Shown one piece after another: positions 15,941 to 24,540 of a stretch of DNA of 64,000 bases (positions are counted from its first letter, which is position 1; each line of letters opens with the position of its first letter). Source of the stretch: Dehalococcoidia bacterium UBA1328 (lineage in GTDB: Bacteria; Chloroflexota; Dehalococcoidia; Lucifugimonadales; Lucifugimonadaceae); NCBI GenBank assembly GCA_002306815.1, contig DBTA01000062.1:26949-90948 (forward strand), read 5' to 3'. The notes below the pieces were generated by a model, which made no database searches, had not been told where the DNA came from, and worked only from the letters and a program-made list of their open reading frames with translations. Made by a program: the position numbers and the translations under genes.

Positions 15941-16901
15941 CACCGGTCGATCCGGAATTCTCGGATTCGGCGGTGAACCCGCCGCGATTGAAGTTTCTCC
16001 TATGTCAGAGGGAAGCGCGGATTACGATGATGAATTTGAGGATTCAACGGAGTATTTAGAGGCTTCTGGATCTGGTTCAAACGAGAATGACGGCGAATCT
16101 GAAGAAAGATCTTCTGGCGGTCGCGGACGTGGTCGCAACCGAGACCATCGTCGAGGTCGCGGACGTGGTGTCCGATCTCGAAACAACCGCAATGCTCGTG
16201 ACGGCGACGAGGTTGAACATGTGGAAGCCGAAGAGCCAAAGACTGAAGCCGTTGATCGTGACGAGAAACAAGAGGAACAACGTTCATCACTAGGTAGCCG
16301 AGTTCGCCGTGGTTCCCGAGGTGGACGCGGTCGAGGCCGTGGCCGCAATGGTCGAAGTAAAAACAATGACGCCGCAGTCGAACAGAATTACTCCGAGGAT
16401 CGCAAGGATCAAGAGGAACCTCGACCGATCGTACGTGAAAAGGACGAAGAGGCAGAGCAGCTGGTATCCGAGCTTCTGGATTACTTCCTCGGTGCAATGG
16501 GCGTTGTTGCCGAAACGTATATTCGTGACGACGACGAAGACGGTTCTCTGACTTTCGAAATCGAAGGTCAAGATGCTGGACTGCTGATCGGACGCCGAGG
16601 CGAAACTCTGCAGGCGCTCCAGTTCATTATTCGAATGGTCACCAACCGACAGCTCGGTCGCAAGGCGTACGTGGTCATCGATATCGAAGACTATCGAGAG
16701 CGACGCATTCAGATGATTCGACGTATTGCACGTCGAACGGCTGGACGAGTGGCGTCAAGTGGTAGAGAAGACAGCCTTGATCCGATGTCTCCGGCGGAAC
16801 GGCGAATCGTTCACATGGCACTCGCCAATAATCCTGAAGTTCACACCGAATCCGAAGGTGAAGGCAGCCAGCGAAGGGTAGTCATATTTCCGAACGATTA
16901 G
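15834..16901 (+). CDS. jag: RNA-binding protein Jag/KhpB (SpoIIIJ-associated)
   Basis: 355 residues. The Jag-N domain (residues 1-52, ending RSGILGFGGEPAAIEV) is followed by a disordered, acidic then Arg/Gly-rich linker (about 55-200, with GGRGRGRNR-type repeats). A KH domain follows with its GxxG loop IGRRGE at 242-247, then an R3H domain with Arg323 and His327 in AERRIVH. KhpB pairs with KhpA as an RNA chaperone that affects cell division and elongation. I chose ATG 15834, preceded by GGAGGAGTCAGAGGAAG; a longer open frame to 15696 overlaps yidC fully and is not needed. The long RG linker is unusual for the family. Confidence 0.93.
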   Translation: MTRARKFSGKTVDEATEIALAELGAELEDVEIRVINTGRSGILGFGGEPAAIEVSPMSEGSADYDDEFEDSTEYLEASGSGSNENDGESEERSSGGRGRGRNRDHRRGRGRGVRSRNNRNARDGDEVEHVEAEEPKTEAVDRDEKQEEQRSSLGSRVRRGSRGGRGRGRGRNGRSKNNDAAVEQNYSEDRKDQEEPRPIVREKDEEAEQLVSELLDYFLGAMGVVAETYIRDDDEDGSLTFEIEGQDAGLLIGRRGETLQALQFIIRMVTNRQLGRKAYVVIDIEDYRERRIQMIRRIARRTAGRVASSGREDSLDPMSPAERRIVHMALANNPEVHTESEGEGSQRRVVIFPND

Positions 16902-16936
16902 TTCGAGACGATCTCACCTTTCACTCCGAAACCCAG

Positions 16937-16970
16937 AGAACCCGGGTCAGAATTGGCTCGGGTTCTTTTT
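16937..16970 (+). terminator. Intrinsic terminator after jag
   Basis: AGAACCCG (16937-16944) pairs perfectly with CGGGTTCT (16959-16966), followed by a T-run to 16970. It ends the yidC-jag transcript 35 bases after the stop and is the clearest terminator in the window. Confidence 0.85.
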
Positions 16971-17060
16971 AGTAATACGGAAGAACATAACTCGTGACAG
17001 ATTGAGTGCTGGTATCGTCTCCAGTTCCGATTACCGCCGCTATAAGTCATTAGAGAAAGC

Positions 17061-17903
17061 ATGACAGCACCTGAATTTGTAGCCATAGGCCACTTGTCGT
17101 TCGATGTGAATATCGTCGATAACGGCTCTCCGAGCAGCCATATTCCTGGCGGTGCAGTGGCGTATGGTGCTTTGACAGCTCAGAAACATGGTTTGGCTAC
17201 GGGAGTGATTAGTTCAGTCGGGGATGACTACCCTGCAAACCTGATACTTAAGGGAATAGATTTTCGACGAGTCGAAAGTGAACACACGGCGTCGTTCGCC
17301 AACTACTACGACGTGGGGCAACGAACTCAAGTTCTCATGGCATCAGGGAGCCGAATTCCGCAAAGTTCAATTCCAGAAGACTGGGTTAACCCGAAAATTT
17401 TATTTGCAGGTCCGTTACTTCATGAATTACCGACCGACTGCGTAAATTGGTTCGAGCCGAGGCTTTCATGCTTGGTTCCCTCGGGGTGGCTCCGGCGATG
17501 GGGGCATGATGGAGCGATAACGCACGCTGACATGTTGCCTCCGTTTCGAGGCAAGAAATGGGACATCATCGTAGTGTCAGAATCGGAAATCGCCCGTCTG
17601 CCGGAGCATCACTTGTTTGATCTTGGTGATGTCATTTGTGTGACTCGCGGAGAAAACGGGTCGAGCATTTGGAATGACGGTAGCTGGCTCGAAGTACCTG
17701 CAGTCGACGCGTCACCGGCTGATTTTACTGGAGCAGGCGACGTTTGGGCGACCAGCTTTAGTATCGCAATGAGCGAAGGCTCGAGTATCAACGAAGCAGG
17801 CCGTTACGCTGCCGCAGCGTCGGCCATTGCTGTTGAAGCAATCGGACTGAGTGGATGTTCCACGCGGGATCAAGTAATCCGTCGGTTGAATACGGTTGGC
17901 TAA
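17061..17903 (+). CDS. PfkB/ribokinase-family carbohydrate kinase
   Basis: 280 residues. The C-terminal PfkB signature DFTGAGDVWATSF carries the catalytic base Asp in GAGD and the anion hole; the N-terminal HIPGGAVAYGALTAQKHG matches the substrate-binding GG motif. The middle is short compared with ribokinase, with a reduced lid. The substrate cannot be assigned; sugar, nucleoside or inositol kinases of this family look alike. It starts at ATG 17061 after the jag terminator. Its TAA overlaps the stop of the convergent thioredoxin gene by four bases. Confidence 0.82.
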   Translation: MTAPEFVAIGHLSFDVNIVDNGSPSSHIPGGAVAYGALTAQKHGLATGVISSVGDDYPANLILKGIDFRRVESEHTASFANYYDVGQRTQVLMASGSRIPQSSIPEDWVNPKILFAGPLLHELPTDCVNWFEPRLSCLVPSGWLRRWGHDGAITHADMLPPFRGKKWDIIVVSESEIARLPEHHLFDLGDVICVTRGENGSSIWNDGSWLEVPAVDASPADFTGAGDVWATSFSIAMSEGSSINEAGRYAAAASAIAVEAIGLSGCSTRDQVIRRLNTVG

Positions 17904-18385
17904 GCCGCTTTGAGCGCGTCTAACGCAGCGACTTTGTCCAAAAGACGACCAGATTGTCTCCAGAGCACCTCGCCATCTCGTCCGATCACGAGAAATGTTG
18001 GGGTTATAAAAGCTCTGTAGTCTCGGACGAGATTCGAAGAAATCGGGTCTTGCACGTTTAGTTTGAGCACCTGTACTTCTTCGTTCAGTTCACCCTCAAG
18101 ACTCTTAACAACGGGCTGGGACGCAAGACACGCGGCGCATGAGTTTGAGAAAAACTCGACGAAAACCGGACTACCCGAAGTGATAACCGCTTGTGCTTCT
18201 GCCGAGCTTTCCACGGTGCTTTCGCCGGGTTGCAATGACAGCACTATGAGAAACGCAATTCCGCCTGATGCGCTGTACGTGACGATCCGTTTTCGCCAAC
18301 TTTGTATGGGGAGCACCGCAACTAAAGCCACGATGAACGCGGGAATGGCGATGAAGGCTGAGTGTTGGTTGAAAAATTCGATCAA
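17900..18385 (-). CDS. Membrane-anchored thioredoxin-like protein
   Basis: 161 residues. Two hydrophobic helices near residues 9-28 and 36-52 are followed by a thioredoxin fold whose active site is Cys83-Ala-Ala-Cys86 in FSNSCAACLASQP. ITPTFLVIGRDGEV contains the cis-Pro. The domain would lie outside the membrane if both helices span, and may exchange thiols in exported proteins. The start is TTG at 18385. It is downstream of the restriction-modification pair on the same strand but 136 bases away, so a shared transcript is uncertain. Confidence 0.82.
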   Translation of the reverse strand: MIEFFNQHSAFIAIPAFIVALVAVLPIQSWRKRIVTYSASGGIAFLIVLSLQPGESTVESSAEAQAVITSGSPVFVEFFSNSCAACLASQPVVKSLEGELNEEVQVLKLNVQDPISSNLVRDYRAFITPTFLVIGRDGEVLWRQSGRLLDKVAALDALKAA

Positions 18386-18521
18386 TGTCCGATCTAGTCC
18401 TTAAGCCTGAGATAAGTTGTTGACGTCGATGTTCGTTAGATGCGTCAAGTTAGATTCACCAGATCCAGAATCGACGCTGGATCGCCAACAACACTGGCGT
18501 AACTAACTTTCGAAGCCTCAA

Positions 18522-19142
18522 TCAGCCAAATGCAGCACCGTTGAGCAAGGCTCCGAGCGAGTATTCCGCCTCCAACGTGCCGTCTAGATCGAGACGATGC
18601 GTGCAGAGGGTCATATGATTGTGGTCGCAAGTGGCCAGGATTTGCTCGAATCTGTCCGACGAAGTGTTTCCGAAAAGGATCAAAACAGGCAGTACATGCC
18701 TGCGCTCTGCCTTAAAGATCGCTGCCTGATACCAAAGTGCCTGCCTGAGGCCTTCAGACCATGAATCAGCTCGTTCGATTTCGATCACGTGAGTCGGGAA
18801 TTTCGCGCTGTAGCCGATTAGCAGGTCAGCCCGCTCCTTGCCGGTCCACATTTGCGCTTGTTCAATTACGTTTATTCCTGCGAGCCTCAGAATTCGCGTC
18901 ACCTCATCCTGTATCTCAGCTTCAGCCTTTTTCGGAATGCCCTGCGCGGCGTCGAAGCCTTTCATGATGCCGTCTTTCAGCGTGGCATGCGAAAGGTTGT
19001 ATTGTGACTCCCATGCCGAGTACAGCGCCGATTTACGGGAGTTGCTTAGTTGTGACCACCCGGCCGCCTCCGCTTCTTTGTGAACGGTGGTGATGATCAT
19101 TTCGCGTTGATCACTCGAAAGTTCAGTGAGTGTGCGTGTCAT
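18522..19142 (-). CDS. Probable type II restriction endonuclease (PD-(D/E)XK variant)
   Basis: 206 residues, a common size for type II enzymes. The only catalytic-looking cluster is RADLLIG (Asp106) and, 15 residues on, VIEIERADSW (Glu121-x-Glu123), followed by GLRQALWYQA. This fits a PD-(D/E)XK core in which the usual Lys is replaced by Glu, as known for BamHI; the trailing Q and W residues match the helix after the core. The start overlaps the methyltransferase stop (ATGA), so the two are translationally coupled with the methylase made first. No specificity can be read. The identification rests mainly on context plus this motif. Confidence 0.6.
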   Translation of the reverse strand: MTRTLTELSSDQREMIITTVHKEAEAAGWSQLSNSRKSALYSAWESQYNLSHATLKDGIMKGFDAAQGIPKKAEAEIQDEVTRILRLAGINVIEQAQMWTGKERADLLIGYSAKFPTHVIEIERADSWSEGLRQALWYQAAIFKAERRHVLPVLILFGNTSSDRFEQILATCDHNHMTLCTHRLDLDGTLEAEYSLGALLNGAAFG

Positions 19143-20092
19143 GACTTCTTGCCCGATGCGCTTTTTGCCGGTGGCTTGAATTTTTTCCCAGATCGATGTG
19201 AGTCGATACGCTGGTTGGCTAATTCAACGTACTCAGACGATACGTCATACCCAACAAATTTACGACCAGTCTTTACTGCTGCAAGTGCTGTTGAACCGGT
19301 GCCCATGAATGGGTCGAGAACTACCTCGTCGGAAAACGTATAGAGCTCGATGGCTCTACGAGGGAGTTCCTCAGGGAAGGGAGCAGGATGCCCAACCTGC
19401 TTCGCCGATTGTGGAGCGAAATCCCAAACACTCTTCGTGAATTCCAGAAACTCATCGCGGGATATTGTCGGCTCTCGACCGTTTGTTGGCTTTCTTCCGA
19501 AAGGAGGTTTTTGGAAGATTAGTATGTATTCGTGCGTGTCTCGCAATGTTGGGTTCGCAGGGGACATCCAGCTACCCCACGCAGTTGATGTACCAGCTCC
19601 GGCCGACTTATTCCAGATGACCTCACCACGCATGTGAAATCCGGCTTTGGCAGATTCTTGGATGATGTAAGCGTGGAGGGGGATGTACGGCTTTCGACCG
19701 AGATTGGCTACGTTTACGAGAGCTCTGCCGCCGTCGACCAGTGCCCGAAATGTCTCTTGCATCACGTTGCCGATTAAGTTCAGGTACTCGTCATGCGTTA
19801 GGTCATCGTCGTACTCCTTACCTACGTTGTACGGAGGTGACGTGACCATAAGGTGGACCGACCGATCAGGAAGTTCGGTCATATGCTCACTGGAATGGTT
19901 TATGAAGGAGTCAAGGAACTCCTCAGGAATCGACTGTTCAAACTCGGGTTTCTTGTCGAGACTTTCCCGGTCCACCGGTTGAAAAGCACGTGCGTAATAT
20001 TCGGAAGAATCGTGACTGAATCTTCCGTTGGTCCCGAAGGATGAAGTGCTGGTTGGCCGCTGGTTCGGAGCGGCTTTAGATCGACGAGGCAT
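19139..20092 (-). CDS. DNA methyltransferase, beta class, probably N4-cytosine
   Basis: 317 residues. Catalytic motif IV is TSPPY (residues 84-88), the form usual for N4-cytosine enzymes rather than the DPPY common in adenine enzymes. The SAM-binding motif I, DPFMGTGSTALAA (from residue 260), lies near the C-terminus, giving the beta-class order. Between them lies a conserved-looking block with NVANLGRKPYIPLHAY and WGSWMSPANPTLRDTHEY. Its N-terminal 45 residues are disordered and basic. The coupled downstream gene is probably its cognate endonuclease. No control (C) protein gene is visible; a hairpin in the leader might serve regulation. Confidence 0.88.
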   Translation of the reverse strand: MPRRSKAAPNQRPTSTSSFGTNGRFSHDSSEYYARAFQPVDRESLDKKPEFEQSIPEEFLDSFINHSSEHMTELPDRSVHLMVTSPPYNVGKEYDDDLTHDEYLNLIGNVMQETFRALVDGGRALVNVANLGRKPYIPLHAYIIQESAKAGFHMRGEVIWNKSAGAGTSTAWGSWMSPANPTLRDTHEYILIFQKPPFGRKPTNGREPTISRDEFLEFTKSVWDFAPQSAKQVGHPAPFPEELPRRAIELYTFSDEVVLDPFMGTGSTALAAVKTGRKFVGYDVSSEYVELANQRIDSHRSGKKFKPPAKSASGKKS

Positions 20093-20118
20093 TTGCGTAA
20101 GAGGATGCTAGCAGTTGC

Positions 20119-20132
20119 CGCGCTTTAGCGCG
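20119..20132. promoter_or_regulatory. Palindrome in the methyltransferase leader
   Basis: CGCGC-TTTA-GCGCG is a perfect five-base stem with a four-base loop, about 27 bases before the methyltransferase ATG on the minus strand. On the plus strand it is followed by AATATTTTT, as in a terminator, but no plus-strand gene ends here. It could be an operator for the restriction-modification pair. Confidence 0.3.
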
Positions 20133-20300
20133 AATATTTTTGATCAATTGGGGGATCGGATTCCTTGATGTGCACGCGAGATGTGCTGCGGTACTCTCGT
20201 TGCTAAAGCCGGTTAGTAATCACACACGCTTCATGAACCACACACACGACATCCCGTGGAATCGAGGGATCTGTGGTAGGAGATGGCGAACGATTTCAGT

Positions 20301-20345
20301 GGAGTGAGCGATGAGCCGTGGGTGGATTTCCAAGTCGCTCGCTCC
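20301..20345. repeat. Long hairpin in the gap before the restriction-modification genes
   Basis: GGAGTGAGCGA (20301-20311) pairs with TCGCTCGCTCC (20335-20345) with one G-T wobble and a 23-base loop. It lies 139 bases beyond the stop of the HdrD-like gene. No T-run follows on either strand. Confidence 0.35.
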
Positions 20346-20483
20346 TCACTCCCCGCAATAACAGGCGTGAGGGGCGTGGAGGAACGCTGCGCTTCCCCAG
20401 CCCATTTGCTTCGCTGGCGCTGCGTTCAGAGATTCAGATTTGCGGAGACTCGGGATTGAAGTTAATGAATAGAAAAACTCTAA

Positions 20484-22577
20484 CTAATCCGTTGCCTGAT
20501 CGAGGATGCTGATGAGATCGACGGCGTTCTTGGTATCTTCCTTACCCTTGGCGGTGATACCTTCATCGAACATTTGGATACAGAACGGGCAAGAAACGGC
20601 AACCGTTTCGGCGTCGGTTTCAAGGAACTGATCAGTTCGGAGGTGATTGACTCGATCGCCTTCCTCTTCCATCCACATCCGACCACCGCCAGCACCACAG
20701 CAGAACGAACGTTCCTGGTTGCGATCCATCTCGACGAAGTTCAATCCCGGTATCGAGCTCATAATTTCCCGAGGGGCACCAAACTCATCGTTGTGCCGAC
20801 CTAGGTAACAAGAATCGTGGTACGTTATTGTTCCGATCTTTCCAATACCCGCTTCGTTCGGTTTCAGTTTGCCTTCTTTGAGCAGCTCACCAACAAACGC
20901 TGTGTAGTGAATCACATCGTAATTGCCACCAAGTTGCGGGTACTCGTTCTTGATCGTATTGAAGCAGTGTGGGCATGTCGTGATGATCTTCTTGACGTCA
21001 TACCGCTTGAACGTTTCCATATTCGTTTCAGCCTGCATCTGGAAGAGGTATTCGTTTCCGAGTCGGCGCGCCGGATCGCCTGAGCAGGTTTCCTCATCGC
21101 CGAGGACTGCGAACTCAACACCTGCCTTCCTCAGCACTGAAGCCATAGATCGAGTCGTGTCGACTCCCCGCTGAACGAGCGCACCTGAACATCCGACCCA
21201 GAATAGAGCCTCTGATTCAGGTTTCTCTGCGAGTGTTGGAATGTCGAGACCTTCCATCCATGAAGTACGAGTGAGAGTCGTACCTCTCCATGGATGGCCG
21301 CGCTGCTCAATCGATTGCAAAGCAGACTGCGCCGTGTCAGGTGTACTCGCCTCTTCCAGAGTCAGGAATCGCCGCATGTCGACGATTGAATCAATGTGGT
21401 TTATCTCCACGGGACAGGCATCGAGGCATGCAGCACAGGTGAGACAACTCCACAGTACGTCATCACCAATAGAGTCATGAACCATTGATGTTGTTGGTTC
21501 GGGCGCTGTTTTTCCTTCGGGTGTACCGAGAATTACAGGGGCACGTTCCTCCATGTACCCCCGCATTCCCTGTATTAGCGCACGCGGTGAAAGCGGCTTT
21601 CCTGAAGTCCACGCAGGACAGGCGTCCTGACATCTTCCGCAGTTGGTGCAAGCGTCGAAACTCATTGCCTGAGTCCACTGTAAATCTGGTAAGTCTTTGG
21701 CGCCAAACGTTTTGAGCGTCTCGAAATCGCCCATGGGCTTTAGAGCACCTCTTGGACGATCGAGGGTTCGGTAGTACCAGTTCATTGGGCTCACAATCAT
21801 GTGAGCAAATCTAGAGAACCGAGCTGCGGTGTAGATGATCGCAGAAACGAAAATGGCGGCGTGTAGCCACCACATGAAGGCGTGCGTGGTTTCGAGTGAA
21901 GCAGTGGTTAGTCCAGCTTCCAGAAGGGCCTTGGCGAGTACCCATCCGATCGGCGACCATACAGCTACAGATTCGTCGAAGTATGGCGAAGCAGGGTTCA
22001 GCTCCGTCGCACCAATACGCATGCCTTCCACGAGAAAACCAGTGACAATCAATCCGAAAAGGAAGCTGAGGACGATTCCATCGTCGAGCGCGGTGTTGAG
22101 TCGACCCGGTCGTATCACGTAGCGTCGCCAGGCTGCCATGCTCAAGCCGATTGTTGCGAGTCCACCGCCAAAAACGTCCCAGACAAATGCGAGAGGCACT
22201 CGCACATGAGCCGTCGGCCAAATCCAGTCGAGATATTCTTCGGCGTTGAATTCGAAAGCAGCGATTGTCGTGGCGATCAGGAGAATCGTGAATCCCCAGA
22301 AGATCGAGAAATGCATGATCCCGGGGTAGAGGTCGCGTTTTCGCACGAACTGCTTATGAGCGAACAGACCGAGAGCGATTAAAGCGAGAAACGCTTTCCA
22401 CCGGTCAGAGCTCGGTCCCAGTTCAACATTAGCTCCGGCTGTGTGCCACATTTGCCATCGCCGTCGCAACGCGTAGGCAATCGATGCCAGTGCTATCGGT
22501 GCTATCAGGTATACGAGGGCACCGGCGAATGGATAGCCGATGTTCCAAAATTCTGTTCTACCCGGGAATTCAGACAT
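20484..22577 (-). CDS. Membrane-anchored HdrD/DsrK-like Fe-S oxidoreductase
   Basis: 697 residues in three parts. Residues 1 to about 270 hold six or so hydrophobic helices resembling the NarI/DsrM gamma-subunit cytochrome b fold, with histidines such as HKQFVRKRDLYPGIMHF. Next is a pair of ferredoxin-type 4Fe-4S motifs (CTNCGRCQDACP and CLTCAACLDACP). The C-terminal third has cysteine-rich blocks (TCPHCFNTI, YHDSCYLGRHN, RSFCCGAGGGRMW) of the HdrD/GlpC type. Such proteins pass electrons between a cytoplasmic partner and membrane quinone. The partner is not identifiable; electron-transfer flavoprotein or acyl-CoA dehydrogenase systems are typical. The ATG follows TTGAGGTA. Confidence 0.85.
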   Translation of the reverse strand: MSEFPGRTEFWNIGYPFAGALVYLIAPIALASIAYALRRRWQMWHTAGANVELGPSSDRWKAFLALIALGLFAHKQFVRKRDLYPGIMHFSIFWGFTILLIATTIAAFEFNAEEYLDWIWPTAHVRVPLAFVWDVFGGGLATIGLSMAAWRRYVIRPGRLNTALDDGIVLSFLFGLIVTGFLVEGMRIGATELNPASPYFDESVAVWSPIGWVLAKALLEAGLTTASLETTHAFMWWLHAAIFVSAIIYTAARFSRFAHMIVSPMNWYYRTLDRPRGALKPMGDFETLKTFGAKDLPDLQWTQAMSFDACTNCGRCQDACPAWTSGKPLSPRALIQGMRGYMEERAPVILGTPEGKTAPEPTTSMVHDSIGDDVLWSCLTCAACLDACPVEINHIDSIVDMRRFLTLEEASTPDTAQSALQSIEQRGHPWRGTTLTRTSWMEGLDIPTLAEKPESEALFWVGCSGALVQRGVDTTRSMASVLRKAGVEFAVLGDEETCSGDPARRLGNEYLFQMQAETNMETFKRYDVKKIITTCPHCFNTIKNEYPQLGGNYDVIHYTAFVGELLKEGKLKPNEAGIGKIGTITYHDSCYLGRHNDEFGAPREIMSSIPGLNFVEMDRNQERSFCCGAGGGRMWMEEEGDRVNHLRTDQFLETDAETVAVSCPFCIQMFDEGITAKGKEDTKNAVDLISILDQATD

Positions 22578-22707
22578 TACCTCAACGTGTCCTGATTGCT
22601 GTAAATGTTCGATATGGCGATTGAATTACGGCAGTGTACAAATTGCCAGCACTGAGCACGATACCGAAATAGTTACAGTGAAGGGAAATGTGGTGCACTC
22701 GTGTTCG

Positions 22708-23709
22708 CTAGTTGACGAGGCGCGTCCACATTAGAACCGACGAACCCATGATTAACCACAGGAAGATGTTCACCAAAAGAGGCTTATCTCGAATCACAAC
22801 CTCTTCAGGCGTTTCGCCTACAGCTTTTACGTGGATCAGATATAGATACCGCAGCACGCCATATGCCACGAACGGGATCGTCAACATCATCGAGTGGTTG
22901 CTGGGAACGTTCGCTTCCGACACACCGGTACCAAACGTGTAGAGGGTGTACGAAATGAGGGTTGCTGTGGCAACTACGGTGATCAGGTTGTCGAGAAGCG
23001 GAATCGAGTACTCACTGAGGATCGAACGCTGCGCTTCCGAGTTGTCGCCAGCGATATAAATTTCGTTTCTCCTCTTTGACAAAGCTATGAACAGTGCGCC
23101 CAGAGCTGTAACTACGTATAGCCAGGGTGAAATTGTGAGATCCAGCTCAATGGGAGCGCCGTGTTGCTCGATTATTGTGTGGTCAATTGCAATGGATCCG
23201 GCGACAGCTCGCAGCACGAAGCCTGATGAAACCGCCATAACGTCGACCAGCACGATGTTCTTGAGCCACCAGCTATAAGTAACGTTCACTGTCAGATAAA
23301 CGGCGGAAGTCAGAACCATCGGTATCGAAATCACCGCTGATGCCGCCAGTGCCCCGACGATCATTAATACAGAAATTCCGTACGCCCACGGGATCGAGAT
23401 CCTTCCGGCGGCAATTGGGCGGAAACGCTTTCGCGGGTGTGATCGATCTTTTTCTAAGTCGACAGCATCATTGATGAAGTAGATCGATGCAGAAAGAAGT
23501 ACAAAAATCCCCAGCGCAGCAAAAGCTCGTCCTACGATTACCGCCATTCCGACAATGTCGTCAGCGCTGTACCAGATATTGATTGTGAAGAAGAGAGGGA
23601 CCAGAACGAGACCGTTCTTAATCATCTGGCGAGGGCGTGATTCGTGGAAGATTGCCTTTAAACTCGGAACCCGCGCTACCTGAATTGTGACTTCCTGTTC
23701 AACCGCCAT
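22708..23709 (-). CDS. UbiA-family prenyltransferase, decaprenyl-phosphate phosphoribosyltransferase-like
   Basis: 333 residues with about eight membrane helices. The first aspartate motif reads NDAVDLEKDRSHPRKRFRP followed by IAAG, the form characteristic of decaprenyl-phosphate 5-phosphoribosyltransferase (the Rv3806c/UbiA type), which transfers phosphoribose from PRPP to a polyprenyl phosphate. A second polar block, SKRRNEIYIAGDN, follows the middle helices. In mycobacteria the product is the arabinose donor for cell-wall arabinan. Here the epimerase partners DprE1/E2 are not in the window. It lies 130 bases upstream of the HdrD-like gene on the same strand. Confidence 0.83.
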   Translation of the reverse strand: MAVEQEVTIQVARVPSLKAIFHESRPRQMIKNGLVLVPLFFTINIWYSADDIVGMAVIVGRAFAALGIFVLLSASIYFINDAVDLEKDRSHPRKRFRPIAAGRISIPWAYGISVLMIVGALAASAVISIPMVLTSAVYLTVNVTYSWWLKNIVLVDVMAVSSGFVLRAVAGSIAIDHTIIEQHGAPIELDLTISPWLYVVTALGALFIALSKRRNEIYIAGDNSEAQRSILSEYSIPLLDNLITVVATATLISYTLYTFGTGVSEANVPSNHSMMLTIPFVAYGVLRYLYLIHVKAVGETPEEVVIRDKPLLVNIFLWLIMGSSVLMWTRLVN

Positions 23710-23776
23710 ATAGGCGATGATAGGTGTTACAGGATTTTGGGGTCAATTCGAGCTCCGACGTTTATCGCCGTAAATA

Positions 23777-24523
23777 ATGCCGACCAACACTAAAAAACGA
23801 CTCGATCAACTCATTGTTGACCGGGGTATGGCTCCCGATGTGAAAGAAGCGGCCGCGCTTGTGATGGCTGGAAAAGTTTCTTTGCCTGGGGAAAAACGAG
23901 CACCAACCCCAGGTTTGCAGTTGCGAGACGACGCGGAGATAGACGTATCCCCTGAACAGCGATTTGTCTCTCGTGGAGGATGGAAACTGCAAAAAGCGCT
24001 AGATCACTTTGAAATTGATGTGACTGACGCCGTGTGCCTCGATGTGGGTGCATCAACAGGCGGCTTCACGGATTGCCTACTCCAGGCTGGAGTGTCACGG
24101 GTTTATGCGGTCGACACTGGGCGTGGTCAGCTACACCAGAAATTGAGAGACGACTCTCGTGTCGTGAACATGGAACGGCGCAATCTAGCTGATGGACTTG
24201 GGCTTCCCGAGGGAGTTGACGTTGTCGTCGCCGACGTTTCGTTTACCTCTCTGACTAGAGTGCTTCCTGATGCACTCGAACAGTTGACCGGCGGCGGAGT
24301 AGCGATTGTTTTACTAAAACCGCAGTTCGAGGCGAAAAAGTTGGAGGTTCCGCGAGGTGGTGTCGTCACGGAATCACCAGTACACGCCGCAGTGATCGGA
24401 AGATTCGTGAGGTGGGCAACCGAGTCAAAAATCCGCATTCGCAATCTCACCAGTTCAGGGATACTCGGCGACAAGGGAAATCTAGAATTTCTGCTACACC
24501 TAGAAGTAACTTCTCAATCGTAG
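23777..24523 (+). CDS. tlyA: TlyA-family rRNA 2'-O-methyltransferase
   Basis: 248 residues. An N-terminal S4 RNA-binding domain (KKRLDQLIVDRGMAPDVKEA) is joined to an FtsJ-type Rossmann domain with the SAM motif CLDVGASTGGFTDCLL and the catalytic-region motif VVADVSFTSL. Family members 2'-O-methylate 16S and/or 23S rRNA cytidines. It is divergent from the UbiA-family gene, 67 bases apart, with the ATG at 23777. It precedes purF on the same strand but with a 177-base gap. Confidence 0.9.
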   Translation: MPTNTKKRLDQLIVDRGMAPDVKEAAALVMAGKVSLPGEKRAPTPGLQLRDDAEIDVSPEQRFVSRGGWKLQKALDHFEIDVTDAVCLDVGASTGGFTDCLLQAGVSRVYAVDTGRGQLHQKLRDDSRVVNMERRNLADGLGLPEGVDVVVADVSFTSLTRVLPDALEQLTGGGVAIVLLKPQFEAKKLEVPRGGVVTESPVHAAVIGRFVRWATESKIRIRNLTSSGILGDKGNLEFLLHLEVTSQS

Positions 24524-24540
24524 AGCAAATCGGGTTGGAT

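Larger units (their letters stand above)
20093..20483. other. 391-base intergenic gap with two hairpins
   Basis: The gap lies between the methyltransferase start and the stop of the HdrD-like gene, both on the minus strand. It contains a CGCGC-TTTA-GCGCG palindrome near 20119-20132 and an 11-base inverted repeat at 20301-20345. The stretch 20318-20483 is rich in short direct and inverted G/C motifs and may be a decayed interspersed repeat. No gene, tRNA or small RNA is recognised. Confidence 0.45.
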
